This document shows positions 35,180-43,303 of a stretch of DNA of 64,000 nucleotides, in pieces (within the stretch, counting starts at the first letter, position 1; every line of letters starts with the position of its first letter). Origin of the DNA: Pseudomonas bohemica. GTDB taxonomy: Bacteria > Pseudomonadota > Gammaproteobacteria > Pseudomonadales > Pseudomonadaceae. The stretch is from assembly GCF_002934685.1 (NCBI RefSeq), contig NZ_NKHL01000118.1, positions 242,438 through 306,437 on the forward strand, in the 5' to 3' direction. The position numbers were made by a program, and so were the translations under genes. The notes below the pieces were generated by a model. The model was not told where the DNA came from, searched no databases, and saw only the letters and a program-made list of their open reading frames with translations.

Positions 35180-36172
35180 ATGTCGGATGAATGGAAATCA
35201 CCGTCTTCGCAAGAGCGCGAAGATGCAGGTGAAGCAAAAAGCTGGAAGCTGCTGGAAAAAACGCTGCTGGCCAATGTTCAAGAACATCGTCGCACCCGCC
35301 GCTGGGGAATTTTCTTCAAATCGCTGACCTTTATTTACCTGTTCGCGGCGCTGGCCATGTTTTCGCCGCTGATGGATCTCGGTAAAAGCGCCTCGCGCAA
35401 GACTAGCCACACCGCGCTGATCGAAGTGAAAGGCATGATCGCCGACACCGAAGCGGCCAGCGCCGACAACATTGTCGGCAGCCTGCGCGCGGCGTTCGAT
35501 GACGAGAAAACCAAGGGCGTGATCCTGCGCATCAACAGCCCGGGTGGCAGCCCCGTGCAGTCCGGCTACATCTACGATGAAATCCGCCGCCTGCGCGCCA
35601 GGAAACCGGACATCAAGGTGTACGCGGTGATTACCGATCTCGGGGCTTCGGGTGCCTATTACATCGCCAGTGCCGCTGATCAGATCTACGCCGACAAGGC
35701 CAGTCTGGTCGGCTCCATCGGTGTGACCGCGGCCGGTTTCGGTTTCGTGGGCACGATGGAGAAGCTGGGCGTGGATCGTCGGACCTACACGTCGGGTGAG
35801 CACAAGGCGTTTCTGGACCCGTTCCAGCCGCCAAAACCCGACGAAACGGCCTTCTGGCAAAACGTCCTGGACACGACCCATAAGCAGTTCATCGCCAGTG
35901 TGAAGGCGGGTCGTGGCGATCGCTTGAAAGACAAGGATCACCCAGAGCTGTTTTCCGGTCTGGTCTGGACCGGCGAGCAGGCTGTGGCGCTGGGGCTGGT
36001 GGACGGCCTGGGCAGCGCCAGCTACGTCGCACGCGACGTGATCGGAGAGAAGGAAATGGTCGACTACACCGTGCAGGAGTCGCCGTTCGACCGCTTTTCG
36101 AAGAAGCTGGGTTCCAGCGTTGCCGAGCAGATCGCGATGTGGGCGGGCTTCAATGGGCCGTCGCTGCGCTGA
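35180..36172 (+). CDS. sppA: Signal peptide peptidase SppA (S49 family)
   Basis: A 330-aa membrane-anchored peptidase that degrades cleaved signal peptides. One membrane segment lies near residues 46-62. The catalytic Ser157 is in 'DLGASGAYYIASAA', and the general-base Lys209 is in 'SGEHKAFLDPF', 52 residues later as in the short bacterial SppA. The conserved 'RINSPGGSPVQSGYIYDEI' precedes them. Length fits the short form. It sits in the conserved rluC-HAD-sppA-maf order. Confidence 0.94.
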   Translation: MSDEWKSPSSQEREDAGEAKSWKLLEKTLLANVQEHRRTRRWGIFFKSLTFIYLFAALAMFSPLMDLGKSASRKTSHTALIEVKGMIADTEAASADNIVGSLRAAFDDEKTKGVILRINSPGGSPVQSGYIYDEIRRLRARKPDIKVYAVITDLGASGAYYIASAADQIYADKASLVGSIGVTAAGFGFVGTMEKLGVDRRTYTSGEHKAFLDPFQPPKPDETAFWQNVLDTTHKQFIASVKAGRGDRLKDKDHPELFSGLVWTGEQAVALGLVDGLGSASYVARDVIGEKEMVDYTVQESPFDRFSKKLGSSVAEQIAMWAGFNGPSLR

Positions 36173-36190
36173 TGGTGTTGTGGATTAAAG

Positions 36191-36218
36191 GAAAACCCGG
36201 CCATTGGTCGGGTTTTTT
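36191..36218. terminator. Bidirectional terminator, sppA / maf
   Basis: AAAACCCGGCC and GGTCGGGTTTT form a stem with a short loop, with A and T runs on the two sides. It lies between the convergent sppA and maf genes. Confidence 0.9.
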
Positions 36219-36236
36219 GTCGCGATCATTAGCCAA

Positions 36237-36815
36237 TTACGGAACATCCACACCTTCAGCCGCCAGCATATCCACCAGCCTTATTAAAGGAAGGCCGATC
36301 AGGCTGGTGGCGTCAGGGCCTTCGGTGCTGCGGAACAGGCTCACGCCCAGCCCTTCGGCCTTGAAACTGCCGACGCAATCATATGGCTGTTCGGTGTGGA
36401 GGTAGCGGCTGATGCGCGCCTGATCCAACTTGCGCATGTGTACGGTGAAGGGCACGCAATCGATCTGGCACTGCCCGCTGCGGCTGTTATACAGCGCAAG
36501 GCCGGTCAGGAAACTGACGCTTTTGCCGCTGCTGGCGCTCAGTTGCTGCAAGGCACGCTCGAAGGTGTGGGGTTTGCCGAGGATCTGTTCGCCCAGCACT
36601 GCCACTTGATCGGAGCCGATGATCAGGTGGTCGGGAAACTGCGCCGCCAGCGCCATGGCCTTTTCCCGCGCAAGACGCTTCACCAGCTCGGCGGCCGATT
36701 CCTGCGGACGGTGGCTTTCATCGATGTCTGGCGACGCGCAGACGAACGGCAGGCGCAGGCGATCGAGCAATTGCCGGCGATAAGGCGAGCTGGAAGCGAG
36801 GAGCAGAGGCAGCAT
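36237..36815 (-). CDS. Maf-like nucleotide pyrophosphatase (YceF type)
   Basis: A 192-aa Maf-fold pyrophosphatase. The N-terminal 'LLASSSPYRRQLLDRL', catalytic 'LIIGSDQVAVLGEQILGKP' and C-terminal 'EGPDATSLIGLPL' motifs are intact. The gene context (divergent from yceD-rpmF-plsX) and the 'SDQVA' motif mark the YceF subgroup, which hydrolyses m7GTP, rather than the dTTP/UTP-specific YhdE type. GGAGA precedes the ATG. Confidence 0.92.
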   Translation of the reverse strand: MLPLLLASSSPYRRQLLDRLRLPFVCASPDIDESHRPQESAAELVKRLAREKAMALAAQFPDHLIIGSDQVAVLGEQILGKPHTFERALQQLSASSGKSVSFLTGLALYNSRSGQCQIDCVPFTVHMRKLDQARISRYLHTEQPYDCVGSFKAEGLGVSLFRSTEGPDATSLIGLPLIRLVDMLAAEGVDVP

Positions 36816-36883
36816 GGGATTCTCCGAAACATGAAAGTCGAGTGTAATCAGCAGGTCAGGTTGCGAACAGCCCCGAATTTCCT

Positions 36884-36912
36884 TTGACAGTCGTCGGGGT
36901 CGTCCCTAGAAT
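36884..36912 (+). promoter_or_regulatory. Near-consensus sigma-70 promoter of yceD-rpmF-plsX
   Basis: TTGACA (36884-36889) and TAGAAT (36907-36912) are separated by 17 bp, close to perfect consensus. The yceD ATG lies just 9 nt after the -10, so transcription should start within about 3 nt of the start codon. A leaderless or nearly leaderless message is predicted. Confidence 0.85.
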
Positions 36913-36921
36913 GCTGCGCCT

Positions 36922-37449
36922 ATGTTGAATGACCCGATTCCACCTCACGTTGACCCGCGCAAATTAGCTGATCGTGGCACTACTCTTCAGGGAGAGCTGC
37001 TGCTGGCTGATTTGGAGAGACTCTGCGACCCGCTTGCTGACAATCTCGGTACAGTGCAGGCGAAATTCGTTTTTGAAAAAGACGAGCGACGCGCCGTGGT
37101 TATCCACAGCGAAATCGACGTCGAAGTCAAAATGGTTTGCCAGCGTTGTCTTGAGCTGGTCACCCTGCCGATCCACAGCGAATGCAGTTACGCCGTGGTG
37201 AAGGAGGGTGCAAATACCCAGTCGTTGCCGCAAGGCTATGACGTGCTGGAACTCGGCGAAGATCCATTGGATCTGAAGGCGTTGATCGAGGAGGAGCTTC
37301 TGCTCGCCTTGCCCATTGTGCCTGTTCATGATCCGAAAGAATGCCAGCAGCCGGCGGGCGCCGATGAGCCCGAGCCGAGCGTGGACGAGGTAACGCGGTC
37401 CAACCCGTTCAGTGTATTGGCGCAGTTAAAGCGTGACCCAAACGTTTAG
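36922..37449 (+). CDS. yceD: YceD (DUF177), large-subunit rRNA accumulation protein
   Basis: A 175-aa protein of the YceD/DUF177 family, required for normal 23S rRNA levels in other bacteria. The conserved 'VCQRCLELVTLPIHSECSYAVV' (CxxC) and 'DLKALIEEELLLALPIVP' segments are intact. There is no Shine-Dalgarno sequence before the ATG. It is co-transcribed with rpmF 13 nt downstream, the universal arrangement. Confidence 0.93.
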   Translation: MLNDPIPPHVDPRKLADRGTTLQGELLLADLERLCDPLADNLGTVQAKFVFEKDERRAVVIHSEIDVEVKMVCQRCLELVTLPIHSECSYAVVKEGANTQSLPQGYDVLELGEDPLDLKALIEEELLLALPIVPVHDPKECQQPAGADEPEPSVDEVTRSNPFSVLAQLKRDPNV

Positions 37450-37462
37450 GAGTTAATCAATT

Positions 37463-37645
37463 ATGGCTGTTCAGCAGAACAAAAAATCCCGCTCTGCCCG
37501 TGACATGCGCCGTTCGCACGACGCTCTCGAGGCTAGCACCCTGTCTGTAGAAAAAACCACTGGTGAAGTTCACCTGCGTCACCACGTATCGCCAGAAGGC
37601 GTATACCGTGGCCGTAAAGTGATCGACAAGGGCGCTGACGAGTAA
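37463..37645 (+). CDS. rpmF: 50S ribosomal protein L32
   Basis: A 60-aa basic ribosomal protein starting '[20 protein letters not shown]', preceded by AGGAG. It lies between yceD and plsX, the standard order that links ribosome and lipid synthesis. Confidence 0.97.
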
Positions 37646-37649
37646 TTTC

Positions 37650-38657
37650 TTGTCCGCTCCGGTCATCGCGATCGACGCAATGGGCGGGGACTTCGGTCCC
37701 CGCAGCATTGTTCAGGCCAGCATTGCCTGCCTGCTCGCTACACCCTCGCTTCATCTGACCCTCGTCGGTCAAGCCTCCCTTCTTGAAGAACTCATTGCAC
37801 GCCACTCCGGTGTCGATCGGTCGCGCCTGCTCGTCGTCAATGCCAGCGAAGTCATTACCATGGATGACCGTCCGTCCCTGGCACTGCGCAGCAAGCCAGA
37901 CTCGTCCATGCGCGTGGCGCTACGTCTGGTGGCCGAGGGCAACGCTCAGGCCTGCGTCAGTGCCGGTAATACCGGCGCGTTGATGGCATTGTCGCGGCTC
38001 GTGCTCAAGACATTGCCCGGCATCGACCGTCCGGCAATGGTGGCCGCCATTCCGACGCAGCGTGGTTATTGCCAGTTGCTGGATCTGGGCGCCAATGTCG
38101 ATTGCAGTGCGGAAAACCTCTATCAATTCGCGGTGATGGGTTCGGTAGCGGCGGAGGCGCTCGGGGTGGCGCGGCCAAAGGTCGCACTGCTCAACGTCGG
38201 TACCGAAGACATCAAGGGCAATCAGCAGGTCAAGCTGGCTTCCAGCCTCCTGCAGGCGGCGCCGGGACTCAATTACATCGGCTTCGTGGAGGGCGACGGG
38301 CTATATCGCGGCGAAGCGGACGTAGTGGTTTGCGATGGTTTCGTGGGCAATATCCTGCTCAAGTCCAGCGAAGGCTTGGCGACCATGATCGGTGAGCGAA
38401 TCGAAACGCTGTTCCGGCAGACTTTGCTGTCCAGGGCTGTAGGTGCGATGGCGCTGCCGTTGCTCAAGCGGCTGAAGGCGGATCTGGCACCGGCGCGGCA
38501 CAACGGGGCGAGTTTTCTCGGCTTGCAGGGTATCGTGGTCAAAAGCCATGGATCTGCGGGCGTACAAGGCTTCCAGAGTGCAATTCAGCGGGCCTTGATC
38601 GAAATCCAGGAGAATCTGCCAGACCGTCTTCATGGCCGTCTGGAAGAGCTGCTATAG
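37650..38657 (+). CDS. plsX: Phosphate acyltransferase PlsX
   Basis: A 335-aa enzyme making acyl-phosphate from acyl-ACP for phospholipid synthesis. The N-terminal 'VIAIDAMGGDFGP' and 'VSAGNTGALMALSRLVLKT' motifs are intact. The start is a TTG 4 nt after the rpmF stop, consistent with coupling; the first ATG, 10 codons later, would remove conserved residues. It is followed by intergenic repeat copy B. Confidence 0.94.
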   Translation: MSAPVIAIDAMGGDFGPRSIVQASIACLLATPSLHLTLVGQASLLEELIARHSGVDRSRLLVVNASEVITMDDRPSLALRSKPDSSMRVALRLVAEGNAQACVSAGNTGALMALSRLVLKTLPGIDRPAMVAAIPTQRGYCQLLDLGANVDCSAENLYQFAVMGSVAAEALGVARPKVALLNVGTEDIKGNQQVKLASSLLQAAPGLNYIGFVEGDGLYRGEADVVVCDGFVGNILLKSSEGLATMIGERIETLFRQTLLSRAVGAMALPLLKRLKADLAPARHNGASFLGLQGIVVKSHGSAGVQGFQSAIQRALIEIQENLPDRLHGRLEELL

Positions 38658-38688
38658 GGTGCCTTGCGTACAGCGTATGAAAAAACGA

Positions 38689-38908
38689 CATGAGCGAAGG
38701 TGAGGCAAGGCGCGACTCGCTCTGCGAGTAACCGCCGAAGGCCGGCTCGAAGGGAGAGCGTCGGCGATTGAAACAGGCGAAAAACGGCCGCTGCGTGACC
38801 GACTCCAGTGCTGTATATGAGCATTTTTCGCCTGTTTTTAATGCAGCGTCACATGCCTAACGCCGGAGGCGCCCAGCGTGCAGTAGTTTTTATACAGTCT
38901 GGCTAGAA
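38689..38908 (+). repeat. Long intergenic repeat, copy B
   Basis: The second copy of the element at 34932. Its main stem is a perfect 14 bp (38771-38784 with 38824-38837). At the base pair where copy A has G-C, copy B has C-G, a compensatory change, and the A-T pairs beyond also differ yet pair. The 3' end carries TAGAAT, a possible -10 element, where copy A has TCGAAT. It lies between plsX and fabD. Confidence 0.75.
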
Positions 38909-39021
38909 TGTGACCCTTGTGACTGCTGGGTCATCCTACTGACCGATCGCAACAATTTGAATTACCTCGCGTTCGGCATGGCCGGACGTACTTTTTGACG
39001 ACAATAATCAGGGGCTTGTCA

Positions 39022-39960
39022 ATGTCTGCTTCCGTCGCATTCGTCTTTCCGGGCCAAGGCTCGCAGTCCCTCGGCATGCTGGCCGAGCTGGGCGCGCAGT
39101 ACCCGCTGGTCCTGGACACGTTCAAAGAAGCCTCCGATGCTTTGGGTTATGACCTGTGGGCGCTGACCCAGCAGGGCCCGGAAGAAAATCTCAACCAGAC
39201 CGATAAAACCCAGCCGGCCATCCTGACCGCCTCGATCGCCTTGTGGCGTCTGTGGCTGGCAGAAGGCGGCGTGCGCCCGGCATTCGTCGCCGGTCATAGC
39301 CTGGGTGAATACAGCGCGCTGGTTGCCGCCGGCAGCCTGTCGCTGGCTGACGCGGTCAAGCTGGTGGAGCGTCGTGGTCAGTTGATGCAGGAGGCCGTGC
39401 CTGCGGGGCAGGGTGGCATGGCCGCGATTCTCGGTCTGGAAGATGCCGATGTCATTGCCGCCTGCGCCGAAGCGGCTCAGGGCGAAGTGGTCAGCGCCGT
39501 GAACTTCAACTCGCCGGGGCAGGTGGTGATCGCCGGGGCCAAGTCTGCGGTCGATCGTGCCATCGAAGTGTGCAAGGCCAAGGGCGCCAAGCGCGCATTG
39601 CCGCTGCCGGTCAGCGTGCCATCGCACTGTGAGCTGATGCGCCCGGCTGCCGAACGCTTCGCCGAAGCCGTCGCCGCTATCGGCTGGCAGGCGCCGCAAA
39701 TCCCGCTGGTGCAGAACGTCAGTGCCAGTGTGGTTTCGGATCTGGAAACACTCAAAGCTGATTTGCTGGAACAGCTGTACAAGCCGGTGCGTTGGGTTGA
39801 GTCGGTCCAGACGCTGGCCGCCAATGGCGCATTGCAGCTGGTGGAATGCGGTCCAGGCAAGGTTCTGGCCGGGCTGAACAAGCGTTGCGCCGAAGGCGTG
39901 GTCACTCACAACCTCAATACCCCGGAAGCTTTCGCCGCCACTCGCGCGGCGCTGGCCTGA
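39022..39960 (+). CDS. fabD: Malonyl-CoA-ACP transacylase FabD
   Basis: A 312-aa enzyme loading malonate onto acyl carrier protein. The oxyanion motif 'GQGSQ' is near residue 11, the nucleophile Ser93 is in 'GHSLGEYSAL', and the catalytic His is in 'PVSVPSHCELM'. AGGGG precedes the ATG at 39022. It heads the fatty-acid synthesis genes fabD-fabG-acpP-fabF. Confidence 0.96.
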   Translation: MSASVAFVFPGQGSQSLGMLAELGAQYPLVLDTFKEASDALGYDLWALTQQGPEENLNQTDKTQPAILTASIALWRLWLAEGGVRPAFVAGHSLGEYSALVAAGSLSLADAVKLVERRGQLMQEAVPAGQGGMAAILGLEDADVIAACAEAAQGEVVSAVNFNSPGQVVIAGAKSAVDRAIEVCKAKGAKRALPLPVSVPSHCELMRPAAERFAEAVAAIGWQAPQIPLVQNVSASVVSDLETLKADLLEQLYKPVRWVESVQTLAANGALQLVECGPGKVLAGLNKRCAEGVVTHNLNTPEAFAATRAALA

Positions 39961-39973
39961 TAAGGAGAACACC

Positions 39974-40711
39974 ATGAGTCAGGGTAAAGTTGCACTGGTC
40001 ACCGGCGCGAGCCGTGGCATTGGCCGGGCTATCGCTCTGGAACTGGGTCGTAACGGCGCGATCGTCGTGGGCACTGCCACGTCCGAAGCCGGTGCCGAAA
40101 AGATCACCGCCTACTTCAAGGAAAACGGTGTCGAGGGCTTCGGTCTGGCCCTGGATGTCGGCAGCGACGAGTCCGTCAGTGCCGCGCTGGCACAAATCAA
40201 CGAGCGTGTTGGTGCGCCATTGATCCTGGTCAACAACGCTGGCATCACCCGTGACAACCTGATGATGCGCATGAAGGATGACGAGTGGCATGACGTCATC
40301 AACACCAACCTGAGTAGCCTGTATCGCCTGACCAAGGGCGTTCTGCGCGGTATGACCAAGGCCCGTTGGGGTCGGATCATCAGCATCGGTTCGGTAGTGG
40401 GTGCCATGGGCAACGCCGGTCAAGTAAACTACGCCGCCGCGAAAGCGGGTCTGGAAGGTTTCAGCCGCGCGCTGGCGCGTGAAGTCGGTTCGCGGGCAGT
40501 AACGGTGAACTCGGTAACCCCGGGTTTCATCGATACCGATATGACTCGTGAGTTGCCAGAAGCACAACGTGATTCCCTGACGGCTCAGATTCCTCTGGGT
40601 CGACTGGGGCAGGCCGAAGAGATCGCGCACGTGGTCGCTTTTCTTGCCTCGGAAGGTGCAGGCTACGTTACCGGGGCTACAATCCCCGTGAACGGCGGCA
40701 TGTACATGTGA
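39974..40711 (+). CDS. fabG: 3-oxoacyl-ACP reductase FabG
   Basis: A 245-aa short-chain dehydrogenase performing the first reduction of fatty-acid elongation. The NADPH-binding 'TGASRGIGRAIA', 'NNAG' and the catalytic Ser140, Tyr153 and Lys157 are all present. It lies 13 nt after fabD and is co-transcribed with it. Confidence 0.96.
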   Translation: MSQGKVALVTGASRGIGRAIALELGRNGAIVVGTATSEAGAEKITAYFKENGVEGFGLALDVGSDESVSAALAQINERVGAPLILVNNAGITRDNLMMRMKDDEWHDVINTNLSSLYRLTKGVLRGMTKARWGRIISIGSVVGAMGNAGQVNYAAAKAGLEGFSRALAREVGSRAVTVNSVTPGFIDTDMTRELPEAQRDSLTAQIPLGRLGQAEEIAHVVAFLASEGAGYVTGATIPVNGGMYM

Positions 40712-40817
40712 CTTCCCGTATCGAAAAAAATGTCATACGGGCTGTCTAAAATCCGTTATAAAGCTGAAATCTATCAATGGGCAGAGGGTCATGGGCGTTG
40801 CGGGAATTGCGTTTAGC

Positions 40818-40845
40818 TTGAAATGCGCAAAACCTCTTCTATACA
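40818..40845 (+). promoter_or_regulatory. Candidate sigma-70 promoter of acpP
   Basis: TTGAAA (40818-40823) and TATACA (40840-40845) with a 16-bp spacer lie 53 nt before the acpP start. A separate promoter is expected because acyl carrier protein is needed in large excess over FabG. An inverted repeat CCCGTAT/ATACGGG at about 40716-40742 could weaken read-through from fabG. Confidence 0.6.
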
Positions 40846-40897
40846 CTTACCCATCGGCCAGCTGCCTGAATTTGTCCACTAGGAGTTAAAACACGGT

Positions 40898-41134
40898 ATG
40901 AGCACCATCGAAGAGCGCGTCAAGAAAATCGTTGCTGAACAACTTGGCGTCAAATCTGAGGAAGTGGTCAACACTGCTTCTTTCGTTGAAGACCTGGGTG
41001 CCGACTCCCTTGACACCGTTGAGCTGGTGATGGCTCTGGAAGAGGAATTCGAGACCGAAATCCCTGACGAAGAAGCCGAGAAGATCACCACTGTTCAAGC
41101 TGCTATCGATTACGTTACTGCCCACCAGGCGTAA
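40898..41134 (+). CDS. acpP: Acyl carrier protein AcpP
   Basis: A 78-aa acidic carrier protein. The phosphopantetheine-bearing Ser37 lies in 'DLGADSLDTVELVMALEEEF'. AGGAG lies upstream of the ATG. It has its own promoter and a strong terminator, fitting very high expression. Confidence 0.98.
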   Translation: MSTIEERVKKIVAEQLGVKSEEVVNTASFVEDLGADSLDTVELVMALEEEFETEIPDEEAEKITTVQAAIDYVTAHQA

Positions 41135-41162
41135 GCTTTTGTAATCGTTGCTCGCTGTCATG

Positions 41163-41196
41163 GAAAAACCGCACTGCCTCAGGCGTGCGGTTTTTT
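41163..41196 (+). terminator. Rho-independent terminator after acpP
   Basis: AAAAACCGCAC and GTGCGGTTTTTT form an 11-bp stem, and the loop itself can pair (GCC/GGC). A T run follows. Some read-through must supply fabF unless it has its own promoter; little room remains for one. Confidence 0.9.
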
Positions 41197-41240
41197 CTTT
41201 AACAGGACAGCGTTTCGTCAATAGAAAAAAGGAGAGTCCT

Positions 41241-42485
41241 GTGTCGCGTAGACGCGTCGTGGTCACCGGTATGGGTATGCTGACGCCATTGGGCAATGAT
41301 GTGCCCAGCACCTGGCAAGGCATTCTGGCTGGCCATAGTGGCATTGGCCTTATCGAACACACGGACCTTTCGGCTTACACGACTCGCTTCGGCGGCTCGG
41401 TCAAAGGATTCAAGGTCGAGGATTATCTGTCGCCCAAAGAGGCGCGCCGTCTCGATCTCTTCATTCAATACGGCCTGGCTGCCAGCTTTCAGGCAGTGCG
41501 TAACTCGGGCATCGAAATCGCTGATGCAAACCGTGAGCGCATCGGCGTTGCCATGGGGTCGGGCATCGGCGGTCTGACCAACATCGAAAATACCAGCCGT
41601 CTTCTGCATGAGCAGGGGCCGGGCAAGATCTCCCCGTTCTTTGTGCCGGGTTCGATCATCAACATGATTTCAGGTTTCCTGTCGATCCACCTGGGCGCAC
41701 AGGGGCCGAACTACGCCATCGCTACTGCGTGTACCACGAGTACGCATTGCATTGGCATGGCTGCACGCAACATCGCTTATGACGAAGCCGATGTGATGAT
41801 CGCCGGTGGCGCCGAAATGGCGGCCTGTGGTCTGGGCATGGGCGGGTTCGGCGCATCACGCGCGCTGTCGACCCGTAACGACGAACCGACCCGTGCCAGC
41901 CGTCCGTGGGACAAGGGCCGTGACGGTTTCGTGTTGTCCGACGGTGCCGGCGCACTGGTTCTCGAGGAGCTGGAGCATGCCAAGGCACGCGGCGCGACCA
42001 TCTATGCCGAGCTGATCGGTTTCGGCATGAGCGGCGATGCGTTCCACATGACCTCGCCTCCAGAGGACGGGGCCGGTGCTGCACGCTGCATCACCAATGC
42101 GTTGCGTGATGCCAAGGTCCGCCCGGATGAGGTCCAGTACATCAACGCTCACGGGACTTCGACCCCGGCCGGCGATTTGGCGGAAGTACGCGCGATCAAG
42201 TCGGTGTTCGGCGAGCACGCTTACAAGCTGGCAGTCAGCTCGACCAAATCCATGACCGGCCACTTGCTGGGCGCCGCGGGTGCCATCGAAGCGATCTTCA
42301 GCGTACTGGCGATCAATGGCCAGGTGGCGCCACCGACCATCAACCTCGATGAGCCAAGCGAAGGTTGCGATCTGGACTTCGTGCCCCACGAACCCCGTAA
42401 CATGCCGATCGATGTCGTGGTTTCCAACTCCTTCGGGTTTGGCGGCACCAATGGTTCGCTGGTGTTCCGTCGGTTCGCGGAATGA
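41241..42485 (+). CDS. fabF: 3-oxoacyl-ACP synthase II FabF
   Basis: A 414-aa condensing enzyme elongating acyl-ACP. The active-site Cys164 is in 'ATACTTSTHC'; the two His residues are in 'INAHGTSTPAGD' and 'KSMTGHLLGAAGAI'. I use the GTG at 41241 (AAAGGAGA upstream), which begins the conserved 'RRRVVVTGMG'. The longer reading from 41148 runs through the terminator. It overlaps pabC by 4 nt. Confidence 0.95.
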   Translation: MSRRRVVVTGMGMLTPLGNDVPSTWQGILAGHSGIGLIEHTDLSAYTTRFGGSVKGFKVEDYLSPKEARRLDLFIQYGLAASFQAVRNSGIEIADANRERIGVAMGSGIGGLTNIENTSRLLHEQGPGKISPFFVPGSIINMISGFLSIHLGAQGPNYAIATACTTSTHCIGMAARNIAYDEADVMIAGGAEMAACGLGMGGFGASRALSTRNDEPTRASRPWDKGRDGFVLSDGAGALVLEELEHAKARGATIYAELIGFGMSGDAFHMTSPPEDGAGAARCITNALRDAKVRPDEVQYINAHGTSTPAGDLAEVRAIKSVFGEHAYKLAVSSTKSMTGHLLGAAGAIEAIFSVLAINGQVAPPTINLDEPSEGCDLDFVPHEPRNMPIDVVVSNSFGFGGTNGSLVFRRFAE

Positions 42486-43300
42486 TCCTGAGCTGGATCG
42501 ATGGCGCGCCCGCTGACTCCCTGTCCATCAAGGATCGGGGGTTGGCCTACGGTGATGGTTTCTTCGAGACCATGCGGATAAAGGCTGGCGCACCGTTGCT
42601 GTTCGAGCGTCACCTGCAACGTCTGGCGCTGGGCGGCAAGCGTTTGGCCCTGGCGCTCGATCTGCCTCTGATCGAAAGCGAATGCCGGGCGTTCGCGGCG
42701 CAGATGGGCGAAGGGGTGATGAAGCTGATCGTGACCCGTGGCGACGGCCAGCGCGGTTATGCGCCAAGCTCTGGCCTGCAAGCCCGACGTATCCTGCAAG
42801 CCAGCCCATTGCCTGCGTATCCGTCCGCGAATGCCGATCAAGGCATTCGTCTGTTCCCGTGTCGTACTCGTCTTGCCGAGCAGCCGCTGCTGGCGGGCCT
42901 CAAGCATCTCAATCGTCTGGAGCAGGTGATCGCCCGCAATGAATGGCACGACACCGGACATGCCGAGGGCTTGATGCGCGATACCACCGGGCGTCTCGTC
43001 GAGGCGGTCTACAGCAATCTGTTTCTGATCAAGAGCGGCGTGCTGCTCACCCCGGACCTGACTCGTTGCGGTGTGGCCGGCGTCATGCGTGCTCAGTTGC
43101 TGGAAATGGCCGAGCAGATAAACATGCCGGTGCGTGCGCTGGACCTGCACATGTCCGATCTGCGGCGGGCCGATGAGGTCTTCGTCTGCAACAGCGTTTA
43201 TGGCATCTGGCCGGTGCGTGCTTTCGAGCAACTGAACTGGCCGGTTGGCCCCGTCACCCGTAAACTGCAAAACCTTGTTCGCGGGCTTCTGGATATCTGA
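42482..43300 (+). CDS. pabC: 4-amino-4-deoxychorismate lyase PabC
   Basis: A 272-aa PLP enzyme of fold type IV producing p-aminobenzoate for folate. The PLP Lys141 lies in 'AGLKHLNRLEQVIARNE', and 'DRGLAYGDGFFETMR' is the conserved N-terminal motif. It is translationally coupled to fabF (ATGA) and 3 nt from mltG. Confidence 0.93.
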   Translation: MILSWIDGAPADSLSIKDRGLAYGDGFFETMRIKAGAPLLFERHLQRLALGGKRLALALDLPLIESECRAFAAQMGEGVMKLIVTRGDGQRGYAPSSGLQARRILQASPLPAYPSANADQGIRLFPCRTRLAEQPLLAGLKHLNRLEQVIARNEWHDTGHAEGLMRDTTGRLVEAVYSNLFLIKSGVLLTPDLTRCGVAGVMRAQLLEMAEQINMPVRALDLHMSDLRRADEVFVCNSVYGIWPVRAFEQLNWPVGPVTRKLQNLVRGLLDI

Positions 43301-43303
43301 TTC

